64,000 bases of DNA from an uncultured bacterium (GCA_949297445.1 CASFSS010000018.1:227884-291883); one strand, 5' to 3'; shown: positions 18,815 to 28,492, counted from the first letter of the stretch. Notes: generated from the sequence alone by a model not told the origin. Numbers and translations: made by a program.

Positions 18815-18874
18815 ATTAATCTCCTTTGATTTATACGATAATTATAAAGCAATTTAGCAATTTATAAAGTAATT

Positions 18875-18897
18875 CACCTTTTATTAAGGTGCGTTTT
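18875..18897 (+). other. Orphan hairpin between divergent mrp and rarA
   Basis: CACCTT-TTATT-AAGGTG followed by CGTTTTTA. It has terminator shape in the plus direction, but no plus-strand gene lies immediately upstream. It could be an operator, or block antisense transcription. Confidence 0.4.
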
Positions 18898-18922
18898 TAT
18901 TTAATCAATTAAAAAATTTATA

Positions 18923-18928
18923 TAAAAT
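18923..18928 (+). promoter_or_regulatory. -10 hexamer 6 nt before rarA start
   Basis: TAAAAT ends exactly 6 nt before the ATG at 18935. No ribosome-binding site is present. The surroundings are very AT-rich and no good -35 is seen, so confidence is moderate. Confidence 0.4.
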
Positions 18929-18934
18929 AATGAT

Positions 18935-20170
18935 ATGGATAGACCCTTAGCGGATGAATTAAGACCGACCAACATCGATGATATTGTTGGTCAGCATCAC
19001 CTTTTAGATAAAGGAATGCTTTTTCGTAAAGTGATTGAAGAAGGCCATATACCGAATATGATTTTTTATGGTCCACCAGGTATTGGCAAGACCACATTGG
19101 CTAATATTATTGCTAAAAGGACTAACATGTCCTTGCATAAGTTAAATGGCACGAATGCTTCTATTGAAGATATTAAAAGAGTGATTGCAGAAGCAACATC
19201 GATTTTCGGACAAAATGGCGTCTTATTGTATTTGGATGAAATCCAATATTTAAATCGTAAGCAACAACAAACGTTGCTTGAATTTGTAGAAAAAGGAGAA
19301 ATTACTTTAATTGCTTCGACGACTGAAAATCCATATTTTTATGTCTACCCGGCCTTGTTATCGCGTTGCACTGTCTTTGAATTTAAAGCCATCAGCGCGG
19401 ATGACATAAAAGAAGGATTAAAAAAAGCCATCAAGCGCATTAAATACCAAATTGATGACGATGCATTAGAAGTTTTAGCGACAGCCGCGAACGGAGACAT
19501 GCGAAAGGCGATTAACAATTTAGAATTTATTATCTATGGTTTAAAGAAAAAAGAACGAATTACTTTAAAGCATGTTAACCAAATCGTCATTAAAGCTAAC
19601 ATTGCTTATGACAGGAGTGAAGACCATCATTATGATCAATTGAGTGCCTTTATGAAGTCGTTGCGTGGTTCTGATCCCGATGCGGCAATTTTTTATCTTG
19701 CAAAATTGCTTGAAAGCGGCGATATCATCGCGGCAAGTAGGCGCTTGCTTTGTTCGGTTAATGAAGACGTTGGTTTGGCTTATCCACAACTTATTCCAAT
19801 CGTCAAAGCTTGTGTCGATAGTGCCTTGCAACTAGGCATGCCGGAAGCCTATTTACCCCTTAGCAATGCAACCTTATTAATTGCGACGGCACCTAAATCT
19901 AATTCGGCTTGCATAGCCTATCATAAAGCGGCTTCCGATGTAAAAAGCGGCAAAGGGTTAAGCGTGCCTCGAACCTTACAAAATACTCATTTTGATGGCG
20001 AGGATAACGAGAATAAAGGGCAGCATTATTTATATCCTCACGATTTCAAAAATCACTATGTTAAACAGCAATATTTGCCAGATGATCTTGTCGGTAGTAA
20101 ATATTATGAATATGGCGATAACAAGGTGGAATTAGCCGCGAAAGAATATTGGGAGAAAATAAAAAAATGA
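18935..20170 (+). CDS. rarA: Replication-associated recombination protein A (RarA/MgsA), AAA+ ATPase
   Basis: A 411-residue AAA+ clamp-loader-like ATPase acting at stalled forks. Walker A is GPPGIGKT (46-53), Walker B LYLDEIQ (D101, E102), and STTENPYF is the sensor-1 region. The family-specific C-terminus (CIAYHKAASDV, then a HYLYPHD...YLPD segment) is complete. The ATG at 18935 has no Shine-Dalgarno. The stop overlaps the next ATG (ATGA), so it heads a four-gene plus-strand operon. Confidence 0.95.
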   Translation: MDRPLADELRPTNIDDIVGQHHLLDKGMLFRKVIEEGHIPNMIFYGPPGIGKTTLANIIAKRTNMSLHKLNGTNASIEDIKRVIAEATSIFGQNGVLLYLDEIQYLNRKQQQTLLEFVEKGEITLIASTTENPYFYVYPALLSRCTVFEFKAISADDIKEGLKKAIKRIKYQIDDDALEVLATAANGDMRKAINNLEFIIYGLKKKERITLKHVNQIVIKANIAYDRSEDHHYDQLSAFMKSLRGSDPDAAIFYLAKLLESGDIIAASRRLLCSVNEDVGLAYPQLIPIVKACVDSALQLGMPEAYLPLSNATLLIATAPKSNSACIAYHKAASDVKSGKGLSVPRTLQNTHFDGEDNENKGQHYLYPHDFKNHYVKQQYLPDDLVGSKYYEYGDNKVELAAKEYWEKIKK

Positions 20171-21264
20171 CTTATTACGATAAAGATAATTGTTTAGTCA
20201 ATTTTAGCAATTCAATTTTGAAAAATTTTAATGTTAAAACATTTCATTCAACTATTAAACCAGTTGACGATTTTTTAAGCGGCAGCAAAAAAGTTGTTTT
20301 AATTTTGTTAGATGGATGTGGCAGTTATATTTTAAATAAGCATCTCAAGGAAGATAGTTTTTTAAGAAGTCATGTTATTCATCAAATGACTTCGACTTTT
20401 CCTTCTACGACCGTCGCAGCCACCGATGCTTTGTTGAGTGGGAAATTTCCAATTGAAAATGGTTGGATGGGTTGGAGCCAATATGTCAAAAGTTTAGACC
20501 GCAATATCAATGTCTTTAAAGATGAGGATAGTCAAACGGGCGAGGATGTTGGAAAGGGTTATTATTATAATCTTGCTAAATATCCAAACTTGGTCGATTT
20601 AATTAATGAAAAGCACCACGCGACAATTGCCAAAACAATGTTTGAATACCCAATCAATAAAACGACTTCCAAATTTGATTGGTTCCATTTAAAAGATGCT
20701 TATGAATTCGTCCATCAAAAAGAAAGTGGCTTTGTTTATGCCTATTTTACAAGGCCGGATCATTTTATTCATCATGAAGGGGTCGCTAGTAAGCACGCGC
20801 ATCGATTTATCAAAAAGATGAATCGTTACATTCGTCATTTCGCAAAAAAATATCGCGATGTGGTAACACTAGTCATTGCTGACCATGGTCTTGTCGACGT
20901 CAAGTTTTTCTATGTTTATGAACATGAAGATTTCGCTTCGCTCCTTTTAAGACCGTCGACCCTTGAACCGCGCGCGACCAGCTTCTTTATAAAGGAAAAT
21001 AAAGGTCCGGAGTTTGAAAAATTGTTTAAACAATATTATGGAAAGTATTTCCGTTTATATACAAAGGAAAAAGCCCTCGCCACCAATTTGTTTGGTGAAG
21101 GCATTCCCAATCAACTATCTTTAGATACGATTGGTGATTATGTAGCGGTGGCGATAGATAAATATTGTTTTTCAGAAATTATCGACAAAGGTTTTTTGGC
21201 GCATCATGCTGGCACGCTTGATGAAGAGATGCTCATTTCAATTGTAGGTTATAAACATGCGTAA
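20167..21264 (+). CDS. Cytosolic nucleotide pyrophosphatase/phosphodiesterase-type enzyme (alkaline phosphatase superfamily)
   Basis: A 365-residue metal-dependent hydrolase. The metal-site aspartate lies in LLDGCG (D49), the nucleophilic Thr in FPSTTVAA (about T81), and further ligands are in RPDHFIHHEG, IADHG and AHHAG. There is no signal peptide, unlike many NPP enzymes, so it acts inside the cell. The ATG at 20167 is preferred over an upstream TTG because GGGAG precedes it and it overlaps rarA by 4 nt. Followed by nucleoside hydrolase and ribokinase, it may cleave nucleotides or phosphodiesters for salvage. Confidence 0.82.
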   Translation: MTYYDKDNCLVNFSNSILKNFNVKTFHSTIKPVDDFLSGSKKVVLILLDGCGSYILNKHLKEDSFLRSHVIHQMTSTFPSTTVAATDALLSGKFPIENGWMGWSQYVKSLDRNINVFKDEDSQTGEDVGKGYYYNLAKYPNLVDLINEKHHATIAKTMFEYPINKTTSKFDWFHLKDAYEFVHQKESGFVYAYFTRPDHFIHHEGVASKHAHRFIKKMNRYIRHFAKKYRDVVTLVIADHGLVDVKFFYVYEHEDFASLLLRPSTLEPRATSFFIKENKGPEFEKLFKQYYGKYFRLYTKEKALATNLFGEGIPNQLSLDTIGDYVAVAIDKYCFSEIIDKGFLAHHAGTLDEEMLISIVGYKHA

Positions 21265-22174
21265 AATTATTTTAGATTGTGATCCTGGGCACGATGACGC
21301 GATTGCCTTGATGCTCCTCGCCACTTTTTCTGATAAATTTAATATAGTTGGTCTCACAAGTGTATCCGGCAACCAAACGATTGAAAAAACAACCAATAAC
21401 CTGCTTGCTCTTAAACAATATTTAAAGATAAAAGCCCCGGTCTATAAAGGCGAAAAAGCCCCTCTTATAAAAGCCCCGGTTATTTGTGAAGAAATTCATG
21501 GCGAAAGTGGTTTAGACGGATTCCCTTTTGAAAAGCTAGTTGTTAAGGCTGAAAAGGAATCTGCCGTAGAATTTATTATCAAGACGCTTAAAGAAGAAAA
21601 AGTCACCATCGTGGCAACTGGTCCTTTGACTAATATCGCTAAAGCCATTCTTCAAGAGCCGAAAATAACAACTAATATCGAAGAAATTATTTTAATGGGT
21701 GGCTCTATTGGCTATGGCAACGTCACTCCGGCAGCCGAATTCAATATTTTTGTTGACCCAGAAGCGGCGGAAGTTATTTTTAAGCAAAATGTGCCTATTA
21801 AAATGATAGGTTTAGATGTTACGAGAAAAGTATTAGTTACTCCTTCAATTATTGAAAGAATGAGTAAATATGATAATTTCAAAAGCAAGTTATTTACTTT
21901 ACTAATGGAAGTATTTTATCGAAACCAGTTAAAAACATTTCATCTTGAAGGTGCGCCATTACATGATCCGGTAACCATAGCGACTATGCTCGATAAAAAT
22001 TTAGTTACCTATCAAGCAATGAATGTTGAAATTGATGTATCAAAAGGACCATCTTATGGTCGGACAAATTGCGACCGCTTCGATTATCTTCATCGCGAAC
22101 ATAATGCCTTGGTGGCAATCGACATTGACGTTGAAAGATTTTGGCAAATAATTGAGGAAGGCATTAAACGATGA
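21257..22174 (+). CDS. Inosine-uridine preferring nucleoside hydrolase family protein
   Basis: A 305-residue N-ribohydrolase that splits nucleosides to base plus ribose. The calcium and ribose-binding motif LDCDPGHDDA is at the N-terminus (D9, D13, D14). GPLTNIA, LMGGSI and AEFNIFVDPEAA are typical, and LHDP near residue 236 supplies the second Ca ligand region. It overlaps the phosphodiesterase by 8 nt and ribokinase by 4 nt. Specificity (purine, pyrimidine or broad) cannot be read from sequence. Confidence 0.94.
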   Translation: MRKIILDCDPGHDDAIALMLLATFSDKFNIVGLTSVSGNQTIEKTTNNLLALKQYLKIKAPVYKGEKAPLIKAPVICEEIHGESGLDGFPFEKLVVKAEKESAVEFIIKTLKEEKVTIVATGPLTNIAKAILQEPKITTNIEEIILMGGSIGYGNVTPAAEFNIFVDPEAAEVIFKQNVPIKMIGLDVTRKVLVTPSIIERMSKYDNFKSKLFTLLMEVFYRNQLKTFHLEGAPLHDPVTIATMLDKNLVTYQAMNVEIDVSKGPSYGRTNCDRFDYLHREHNALVAIDIDVERFWQIIEEGIKR

Positions 22175-23046
22175 AAACCATCTATGTTTTAGGAAGCATT
22201 AATTATGATATTTCTTTATCATTAAATATTTTTCCTAATGAAGGTGAAACGGTTAAGTGCATCGATAGTAGTGCTTGTGTCGGCGGCAAAGGATTTAATC
22301 AGGCTTTTGGCATTCATCGTCTAGGCGGAGAGGTTAGAATGTGCGGAACAATTGGCGATGATTATTATGGGAAGGCCGTGCTAGAATTTATTCATTTAGA
22401 AAGATTTAATGACACATACATTGATGTGCAAAAAGACTCTATAACTGGATTAGCCATCATTTTACTCGAGGGATCTAAAAATCGTATCATTACGGCCGGA
22501 AACGCCAATAAAATGATAAATAAAGGCAGAATTGCGGAGTTTTTGCATGACGCTAAGCCAGGTGACATATTTTTGACACAGCTAGAAATTCCTAGTGATG
22601 CCATAGGTTATGCTCTTGAACTAGCAAAGGAAAAAGATATGATTACTATTTTGAATCCATCTCCTATTAACAATGCTATTCCTACCTTAATTCAAAATTG
22701 TGATATTTTAGTGCTCAATCATCACGAGGCTAAAGAAATAAAAAAACTCTTAGGAGTTGATGATGTGAAGAATTTTCCTGTTCCTAACATAATCGAAACG
22801 CTTGGAAAAGATGGTTATGCTTTTATTCATAATAGGGAGCGAATTATTGCCTCAGCAATCGATGTTAAAGCCATTGACACATCTGGTGCTGGCGATGCCT
22901 TTATCGCTGGATTTGTTTATGAATACGCTAAGACGGCCAATATTGTAGACGCTTTAAAATTTGCAAATTTAGTCGCCTCAAAGCAAATTACTAAAAAAGG
23001 CACCTCGGTGGCGATGCCTTATTATGACGAGTTAGATTTAAATTAA
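22171..23046 (+). CDS. rbsK: Ribokinase-like PfkB family sugar kinase
   Basis: A 291-residue kinase, probably phosphorylating the ribose released by the nucleoside hydrolase just upstream. PfkB signatures are present: VGGKGFNQA near residue 38, NPSP in mid-protein and the catalytic DTSGAGDAF near 230. Overlapping ATGA with the hydrolase gives coupled translation. The stop codon overlaps the convergent glyA stop (23043-23046), with no terminator between them. Ribokinase is the best fit, but related sugar or nucleoside kinases are possible. Confidence 0.85.
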   Translation: MKTIYVLGSINYDISLSLNIFPNEGETVKCIDSSACVGGKGFNQAFGIHRLGGEVRMCGTIGDDYYGKAVLEFIHLERFNDTYIDVQKDSITGLAIILLEGSKNRIITAGNANKMINKGRIAEFLHDAKPGDIFLTQLEIPSDAIGYALELAKEKDMITILNPSPINNAIPTLIQNCDILVLNHHEAKEIKKLLGVDDVKNFPVPNIIETLGKDGYAFIHNRERIIASAIDVKAIDTSGAGDAFIAGFVYEYAKTANIVDALKFANLVASKQITKKGTSVAMPYYDELDLN

Positions 23047-24278
23047 GGAAGAGGATAATTCTTTGTGAGATTGATTACCTCTTTTTTTAATTCTTTTAAA
23101 ATTGAATTATTGTTTTGACTATTAATTGCCTTATCGATGATGTGTGCGATTTGAATAAAATCTTTTTCTTTAAAACCGCGTGTTGTCATGGCAGGTGTGC
23201 CAAGGCGAATCCCGCTTGTTTTAAGTGGCGGTAAAGGGTCGTTTGGTATCGTGTTTTTATTGACGGTGATTAAAATCTTGTCAAGCAGTACCTCGGCTTC
23301 TTTACCGTTAATGCCCTTACTCGTTAAATCAACGATAAATAGATGATTATCGGTCCCATTAGAAACAATCCGATAACCCATTTTTTTGAATTCTTCAGCA
23401 AAAGCTTTAGCATTTTTTATAACCTGCTTTTGGTAGTCGATAAACTCCGGTTGCAAATCTTCATAGAAGGCCTCTGCTTTGGCGGCAATTATATTCATTA
23501 GAGGTCCGCCTTGTGTTCCTGGGAATATTGCCTTATTTATTTTTTTAATAATTTCTTCGTTGTTTGTGAGAATTAAACCGCCTCGTGGACCACGCAACGT
23601 TTTGTGGGTAGTAGAAGTGACGACATCGGCATAGTCGATAGGATTTTGATGTAAGCCCGTCGCGACAAGTCCGGCAATATGCGCCATATCGACCATTAAT
23701 AAGGCGTCAACTTCTTTGGCAATTGCTTTAAATTTACTAAAATCAATGAATCGTGAATAGGCGCTAGCCCCTGCAATGATTAATTTTGGTCGATATTTTA
23801 ATGCTAATTGACGAACTGCTTCATAATCAATCGTCTCGGTTATTGGATCTACCCCATAAGTAATTGCATTATAGTCTTGGCCAGAAAAACTTAAACGATA
23901 GCCGTGCGTTAGGTGACCGCCCGTGTCTAAACTCATGCCTAAAATAGTGTCGCCGTTATTAATTAGCGCACGATAAACAGCTAAGTTTGCGGAGCTGCCA
24001 GAGTGTGGTTGAACATTAGCGTATTTAGCGTGAAATAATCGACAAGCGCGTTCAATGGCTAATCGTTCTATTTCATCAACGTACTGACAGCCAGAATAAT
24101 ATCTTTTACCGGGATAACCTTCAGCGTATTTATTAGTGAAGATAGATCCACAAAGTTTTCGCACATTTGGACTAGCAAAATTTTCGCTAGCAATCAATTC
24201 GACATGCATTCTTTGTCTTTTTTGCTCGTGGCATAATGATGAATAAAGTTTAGGATCAATTTTTTTTAAATCAGGCAT
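23043..24278 (-). CDS. glyA: Serine hydroxymethyltransferase
   Basis: A PLP enzyme converting serine and tetrahydrofolate to glycine and methylene-tetrahydrofolate, feeding FolD chemistry. The 411-residue protein has SHMT hallmarks: ASENFASP, the YSGC segment, [15 protein letters not shown] and the PLP lysine in [12 protein letters not shown] (about 227). The ATG at 24278 has no Shine-Dalgarno; a perfect TATAAT on the minus strand ends 6 nt upstream. It is divergent from nnrD with only 23 bp between. Confidence 0.97.
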   Translation of the reverse strand: MPDLKKIDPKLYSSLCHEQKRQRMHVELIASENFASPNVRKLCGSIFTNKYAEGYPGKRYYSGCQYVDEIERLAIERACRLFHAKYANVQPHSGSSANLAVYRALINNGDTILGMSLDTGGHLTHGYRLSFSGQDYNAITYGVDPITETIDYEAVRQLALKYRPKLIIAGASAYSRFIDFSKFKAIAKEVDALLMVDMAHIAGLVATGLHQNPIDYADVVTSTTHKTLRGPRGGLILTNNEEIIKKINKAIFPGTQGGPLMNIIAAKAEAFYEDLQPEFIDYQKQVIKNAKAFAEEFKKMGYRIVSNGTDNHLFIVDLTSKGINGKEAEVLLDKILITVNKNTIPNDPLPPLKTSGIRLGTPAMTTRGFKEKDFIQIAHIIDKAINSQNNNSILKELKKEVINLTKNYPLP

Positions 24279-24284
24279 ACGACA

Positions 24285-24294
24285 ATTATATAAT
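24285..24294. promoter_or_regulatory. Palindromic shared -10 for divergent glyA and nnrD
   Basis: ATTATATAAT is a perfect palindrome. Read on the plus strand, TATAAT (24289-24294) ends 7 nt before the nnrD ATG at 24302. Read on the minus strand, TATAAT (24290-24285) ends 6 nt before the glyA ATG at 24278. Neither gene has a ribosome-binding site. The -35 regions would lie inside the opposite coding sequences. Confidence 0.6.
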
Positions 24295-24301
24295 GATAAA
24301 T

Positions 24302-25165
24302 ATGGAAAAAAATATAAAAATAGATAAATTGTTTGCCAAGGAACTTATTAAAAAAAGAGATCGATTTACCAATAAAGGCGACTACGGAAGAGTTGGCATT
24401 ATAGTTGGAACAAAAGATTATTTAGGAGCCTCGATGATGACTTATCAGGCGCTTTGTGCTTTGCGTATGGGAGCTGGATATTCAACATTGATAATTCCTA
24501 AATCACTGTTTGAAGTTTATGCCATGCGCGCCCCCCAAGTTATACTAAATTTTTTAGATGATGAGGCAGAGTTTCCGTCCTTATTAAAATATGATGTGCT
24601 TGCAATCGGAATGGGCCTAGCGGACAACGAATACTTTTTACGTTTATTAAATTATTTAATGAACAATTTTCTTGGCAAGTTAATCATTGATGGAACAGGC
24701 CTAACTATGATGGCCACTCGTGGGGTAGTAATTCCTCAAAATAAGCGGTGTGAAATTATATTAACACCTCATCTTAGAGAATTTGCAAATTTATATGGTG
24801 AAGATGTAAAAAGTGTTAGATATCGTCTTGTTGACAAGATGCTAAAATACGCAAAAGAAAACGAAATAATTTTGCTCGTAAAAGACGCCTACACATTTGC
24901 TAGTGATGGAGAAAATGTCTATTTAAATAAACATGGTAATACAGGTTTAGCTAAAGCTGGTTCTGGCGATATGCTAGCGGGAATTTTAGCGGGATTACTG
25001 GCTGTAGATAAAGAAAATACCTGCAAAAATGCCATTTTTGCTTCTTATATCCTCGGTCGAACTGCTGAAATATACGCGGAAGAATATCCGGAAGGTACCA
25101 TGCTAAGTGAGGATGTAATTCGTTTAATTCCGCAAGTGTTAAAAGAGATTATCTCCGAAGATTAA
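24302..25165 (+). CDS. nnrD: ADP-dependent NAD(P)H-hydrate dehydratase
   Basis: A 287-residue ribokinase-fold enzyme that repairs hydrated NAD(P)H. It matches the YjeF C-terminal domain: an N-terminal [19 protein letters not shown] segment, [17 protein letters not shown] (usually DGDGL) and the nucleotide site [16 protein letters not shown] (about 213-228). The usual N-terminal epimerase domain is absent. The ATG at 24302 is preferred over 24293 because the -10 overlaps the latter. It ends directly against the convergent PAP2 gene. Confidence 0.9.
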   Translation: MEKNIKIDKLFAKELIKKRDRFTNKGDYGRVGIIVGTKDYLGASMMTYQALCALRMGAGYSTLIIPKSLFEVYAMRAPQVILNFLDDEAEFPSLLKYDVLAIGMGLADNEYFLRLLNYLMNNFLGKLIIDGTGLTMMATRGVVIPQNKRCEIILTPHLREFANLYGEDVKSVRYRLVDKMLKYAKENEIILLVKDAYTFASDGENVYLNKHGNTGLAKAGSGDMLAGILAGLLAVDKENTCKNAIFASYILGRTAEIYAEEYPEGTMLSEDVIRLIPQVLKEIISED

Positions 25166-26125
25166 TTAATTTTGTTTTCTAATATGCTTTGTATCTAGTT
25201 TTTCAAAAATTATTTTTATAACCACGATTGAGGCAAAACCAATCACTGTTGCTAAAATTATTCCAGCTGAAATATCGCTAAGGAAATGTGCGCCACAACA
25301 AATGCGCGAAAATCCCATTGCTACAGCATATAAAAATCCTAGATAAAATAGAGTAATATTTAAGGCTGGTTTTTGCTTTAAATCAACAAAAAATCCGACG
25401 AATAACGGCAAGGCAAAAGCGGTCACCATTGCGGTAGTAGTGTGGCCGCTTGGGAACGATTTAAAATTGTCTCCCACTTCTGCTTTGAAGGCATAAAATG
25501 GTTGCCAATCGTAGAATGGTCTAAAGAGTGACGTTGATTCATCTATTGAAACGGAAAAGATATATCTTGGGCGTGGACGTGAGGCTAAGTATTTGAAGAT
25601 TGTTTGTAGCGCTAGTTCGATAGCAACAATTGTTATGATTGTCACTGCGAGACGAAATAATTGCTCGCTCTTTTCTTTTTTATTCCGCATGTAGTAAGCT
25701 AAGCCAACTGCTAGCAATCCATCAATGGCGGTGATAAAGAATGCTCCTAATAATATAATTAGCCATTTAGAAGATTCGGTTTCAGCAAATTCGTAAATAT
25801 TCCAAAAAGTTGAATTTGATAAGACAAAGGCGGCAATCATTGCAAGAATGCCAACTATATATGAGATGATTTTTCTTGTCTTATTGGCTTTAATGCTAGA
25901 AATGATAAGTGCAAAGCCACCAATAAATAAAGCTGTATAGCCTGGAAGTTCGGCAATGCCGGAAAATATTATTCCAAACCAGCGACCAAAGTCGCTTGCG
26001 TTTACATATAATGCTAGCGATAAGTCATAATCGTAAAATGCTCCAAGTATCAACATGATAATAGCAAGACCCAAAACGATTAAGGCGTCTCGTAGATGAA
26101 TAGGGAATTTTAATTTTTCATTCAT
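25166..26125 (-). CDS. PAP2 family membrane phosphatase
   Basis: A 319-residue polytopic membrane protein with the three phosphatidic-acid-phosphatase motifs: KYLASRPRPR (about 180-189), FPSGHTTTA (about 222-230) and SRICCGAHFLSDI (about 268-280). About eight helices include an N-terminal extension beyond the usual six. Substrates of the family are undecaprenyl pyrophosphate, phosphatidic acid or phosphatidylglycerol phosphate; which one is unknown. AGGAG precedes the ATG. It is divergent from the TetR gene. Confidence 0.9.
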   Translation of the reverse strand: MNEKLKFPIHLRDALIVLGLAIIMLILGAFYDYDLSLALYVNASDFGRWFGIIFSGIAELPGYTALFIGGFALIISSIKANKTRKIISYIVGILAMIAAFVLSNSTFWNIYEFAETESSKWLIILLGAFFITAIDGLLAVGLAYYMRNKKEKSEQLFRLAVTIITIVAIELALQTIFKYLASRPRPRYIFSVSIDESTSLFRPFYDWQPFYAFKAEVGDNFKSFPSGHTTTAMVTAFALPLFVGFFVDLKQKPALNITLFYLGFLYAVAMGFSRICCGAHFLSDISAGIILATVIGFASIVVIKIIFEKLDTKHIRKQN

Positions 26126-26184
26126 TTTTTCGTTTTCTCCTATGTAGATTATAACAAAAGATATTTTTATAAATAAAAAAGTTT

Positions 26185-26213
26185 TATAATTATCGTGTCG
26201 GTTATTTGACCGA
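26185..26213 (+). promoter_or_regulatory. -10 element and palindromic operator of the TetR operon
   Basis: TATAAT at 26185-26190 is followed by TCGGT-TATTTG-ACCGA at 26198-26213, an inverted repeat just downstream of the expected start of transcription and 7 bp before the TetR ATG. Position and symmetry fit autorepression by the encoded TetR protein. Confidence 0.55.
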
Positions 26214-26220
26214 GATAATT

Positions 26221-26793
26221 ATGGCAAGAAAGTTAAATCAAGATACGCGAACAAAAATTCTCAAAAGTGTCGAGAAACTTATTTCTACAAAAGGAGTAAA
26301 TGCTTTTTCCTTGCGAGATGTTTGTCATGAATGCTCCATTTCACCTGGCACATTATATTATTTCTATCCAACAAAAGATGATTTGATTTATAGCTTAATC
26401 GTTATGCATATGGATGAAATTGAGAAAGATTATTTGTCTTGGCTTTCTCGCCATAAAAGTGATTTAAACGCTAAAAGATTTCTCGAGATAGTTTTTTATA
26501 AGGGAACTAAATTATTCGATCGCGCCAAAATGCATATTTTTGTCATTAATGAGTGTTTGAAAAGCAATGAAACATTGCGTATTAAATACAATGAGCTTTG
26601 GGAACGGTGGTTTGCTCATTTAGTGGATGGTGTTAGACAAGCTTTTCCAAACGAAGAAGATCATGAAACGCTTGCTTATATTTTAATGTTTGTGATTGAT
26701 GGACTTGTAATTCAAGAAGTGTTGCATACTAAAACAATTGATATCGATAAGCTGGTTAATTATTTTTGGAAAATTGAAAATGAAAAGAATTGA
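26221..26793 (+). CDS. TetR/AcrR family transcriptional regulator
   Basis: A 190-residue repressor. The N-terminal helix-turn-helix is clear (FSLRDVCHECSISPGTLYYF followed by PTKDDLIYSL). The C-terminal ligand domain is not conserved. The ATG at 26221 is preferred over a TTG at 26206, which would fall within the operator palindrome. It overlaps the following flavoenzyme by 14 nt and so controls, and is co-expressed with, the glycerol-3-phosphate-dehydrogenase-like operon. Confidence 0.9.
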   Translation: MARKLNQDTRTKILKSVEKLISTKGVNAFSLRDVCHECSISPGTLYYFYPTKDDLIYSLIVMHMDEIEKDYLSWLSRHKSDLNAKRFLEIVFYKGTKLFDRAKMHIFVINECLKSNETLRIKYNELWERWFAHLVDGVRQAFPNEEDHETLAYILMFVIDGLVIQEVLHTKTIDIDKLVNYFWKIENEKN

Positions 26794-28492
26794 TATAGTT
26801 AGACGTATTATTAGCGAATATTCACCTTCTATTTCTTTTAAAGAAGAAGATGATTTAATTTACCTAAGCGGTTCTCTTGATAATTATCAAGATGTTGTAA
26901 GTCTTGGTCTTGAAATTGCTAAGACACACTTATATGAACATGTTATCAATAATGTTGAAGCGAAAGACGTCAGGTTACCTCAAATACGAACTCCAGCCAT
27001 CAATGATAATAGTTTAGATAATACAAAGGTTGATGTCTTGGTAATCGGAGCTGGCGTCATTGGTTTATCCATTTTAAGAGAACTAACAAAATACGATCTA
27101 AAATTGCTTTGTATCGATAAAGAAGACGATGTTGGCCTTCATGCTTCGACAAGAAACGATGGGAATATTCATGTGGGAATTGATTTGTCAACAAAAAGCA
27201 AAAAATTTTATTATCTAAATAAGGCGCGCGCCTTAAACGAAAAACTATTTGCGGACCTCGATGTCAAATATGTTAAGACAGGACAAACAATTGCTTTTTC
27301 TAAAGTTTCTCAGGCAGTATTAGCCGTGCCATATTTAAGAAAAAAAGGTCAAAAAAATGGCGTTAAAGTAAAATTTTATTTTGGAAAAGAAATTCAAGAA
27401 ATCGAACCAAATATTGCAAAAAACATTCCTTTTGCGGTCAATTTTGCGGAAGCAGGACAAATTTCTCCCTTTGAATATGTTGTGGCTTTAGCTGAGTCAG
27501 CCATAATGAACGGAGCTACCGTTTCCTTAAGCACTTACGCTAGTTCGATGCAAGTTTCTAGTGACAAAATAATATCGGTAACGACAAATCGCGGCACCAT
27601 TTATCCTAAAGTTGTTATTAATGCTGCTGGCGCTTTTTCTGATTTAGTGGCCAAAATGGCCGGCGACCAATTTTTCTCTATCCATCCCCGCAAAGGCACC
27701 GACATAATCATGGATAAAAAAGTATCATATTTACTTTCTAAATCAGCCTTAGGCTATCGTGAAGAACTCATCTCACATAGTTCCACAAAAGGTGGTGGCG
27801 TAATACCGACTATCGATGGTAATTCATTGATTGGTCCTAATGCGATTGAAACACCATTTAGAGAAGACCATACAGTTGATTTGACTGCTATCAAAGAAAT
27901 AATGTCAAAAAATGCTAATAGCGAGCCTAACTTAAATATGAAAGATATAATCACATATTTTTCTGGCATTAGAGCTGCTACATATGAAGAAGATTTTGTT
28001 GTAGAACCTGGTAGAAAGGTAAAAAATATTGTTCATGCAGCAGGCATTCAATCGCCGGGATTAACGGCGGCTAGTGCCATCGGGCAAGATGTAGCAAATA
28101 TTGTTGTTAATGAAATATTTCATGAGACGAGAAAGAATGAACATTTTATAAATAAAAGAAAGGGCCTTATCAAAACAAATGAGTTGTCCTTAAGTGAACG
28201 TGATGCCTTAATTAAAAAGAATCCTGATTATGGAATAATTGTTTGTCGTTGTGAGGAAATTTCTAAAGGTGAAATTATCGATTGCCTCAATCGCCCTCTT
28301 AAGCCAACAAGCATCGACGCAATAAAAAGACGAGTTCGTGCTGGGATGGGACGTTGTCAAGGAGGCTTTTGCCGGCCATTAATTGTTAGTTTAATTTCTG
28401 AAAAGGAAAATATTCCGCTAGAAAAAATTTATAAAAGAGGAATGGCAAATGTTTTGACGAACGACAACAAGGAGGTCGACGATGAACACTAG
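26780..28492 (+). CDS. FAD-dependent oxidoreductase with C-terminal BFD-like [2Fe-2S] domain (glycerol-3-phosphate dehydrogenase GlpA-like)
   Basis: A 570-residue flavoenzyme. After an ~80-residue N-terminal module comes a DAO-type FAD domain (GAGVIG at 90-95, STRNDGNIHVGI) and a C-terminal Cys domain: CRC near 482 and GRCQGGFC about 40 residues later, the BFD/Fer2 pattern. Firmicutes place such a protein, a small pyridine-nucleotide flavoenzyme and a DUF1667 protein together as an anaerobic glycerol-3-phosphate dehydrogenase-like unit; this operon has that order. GGAAA is just upstream. L-2-hydroxyglutarate-type dehydrogenases are also related, so the substrate is inferred. Confidence 0.8.
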   Translation: MKRIDIVRRIISEYSPSISFKEEDDLIYLSGSLDNYQDVVSLGLEIAKTHLYEHVINNVEAKDVRLPQIRTPAINDNSLDNTKVDVLVIGAGVIGLSILRELTKYDLKLLCIDKEDDVGLHASTRNDGNIHVGIDLSTKSKKFYYLNKARALNEKLFADLDVKYVKTGQTIAFSKVSQAVLAVPYLRKKGQKNGVKVKFYFGKEIQEIEPNIAKNIPFAVNFAEAGQISPFEYVVALAESAIMNGATVSLSTYASSMQVSSDKIISVTTNRGTIYPKVVINAAGAFSDLVAKMAGDQFFSIHPRKGTDIIMDKKVSYLLSKSALGYREELISHSSTKGGGVIPTIDGNSLIGPNAIETPFREDHTVDLTAIKEIMSKNANSEPNLNMKDIITYFSGIRAATYEEDFVVEPGRKVKNIVHAAGIQSPGLTAASAIGQDVANIVVNEIFHETRKNEHFINKRKGLIKTNELSLSERDALIKKNPDYGIIVCRCEEISKGEIIDCLNRPLKPTSIDAIKRRVRAGMGRCQGGFCRPLIVSLISEKENIPLEKIYKRGMANVLTNDNKEVDDEH

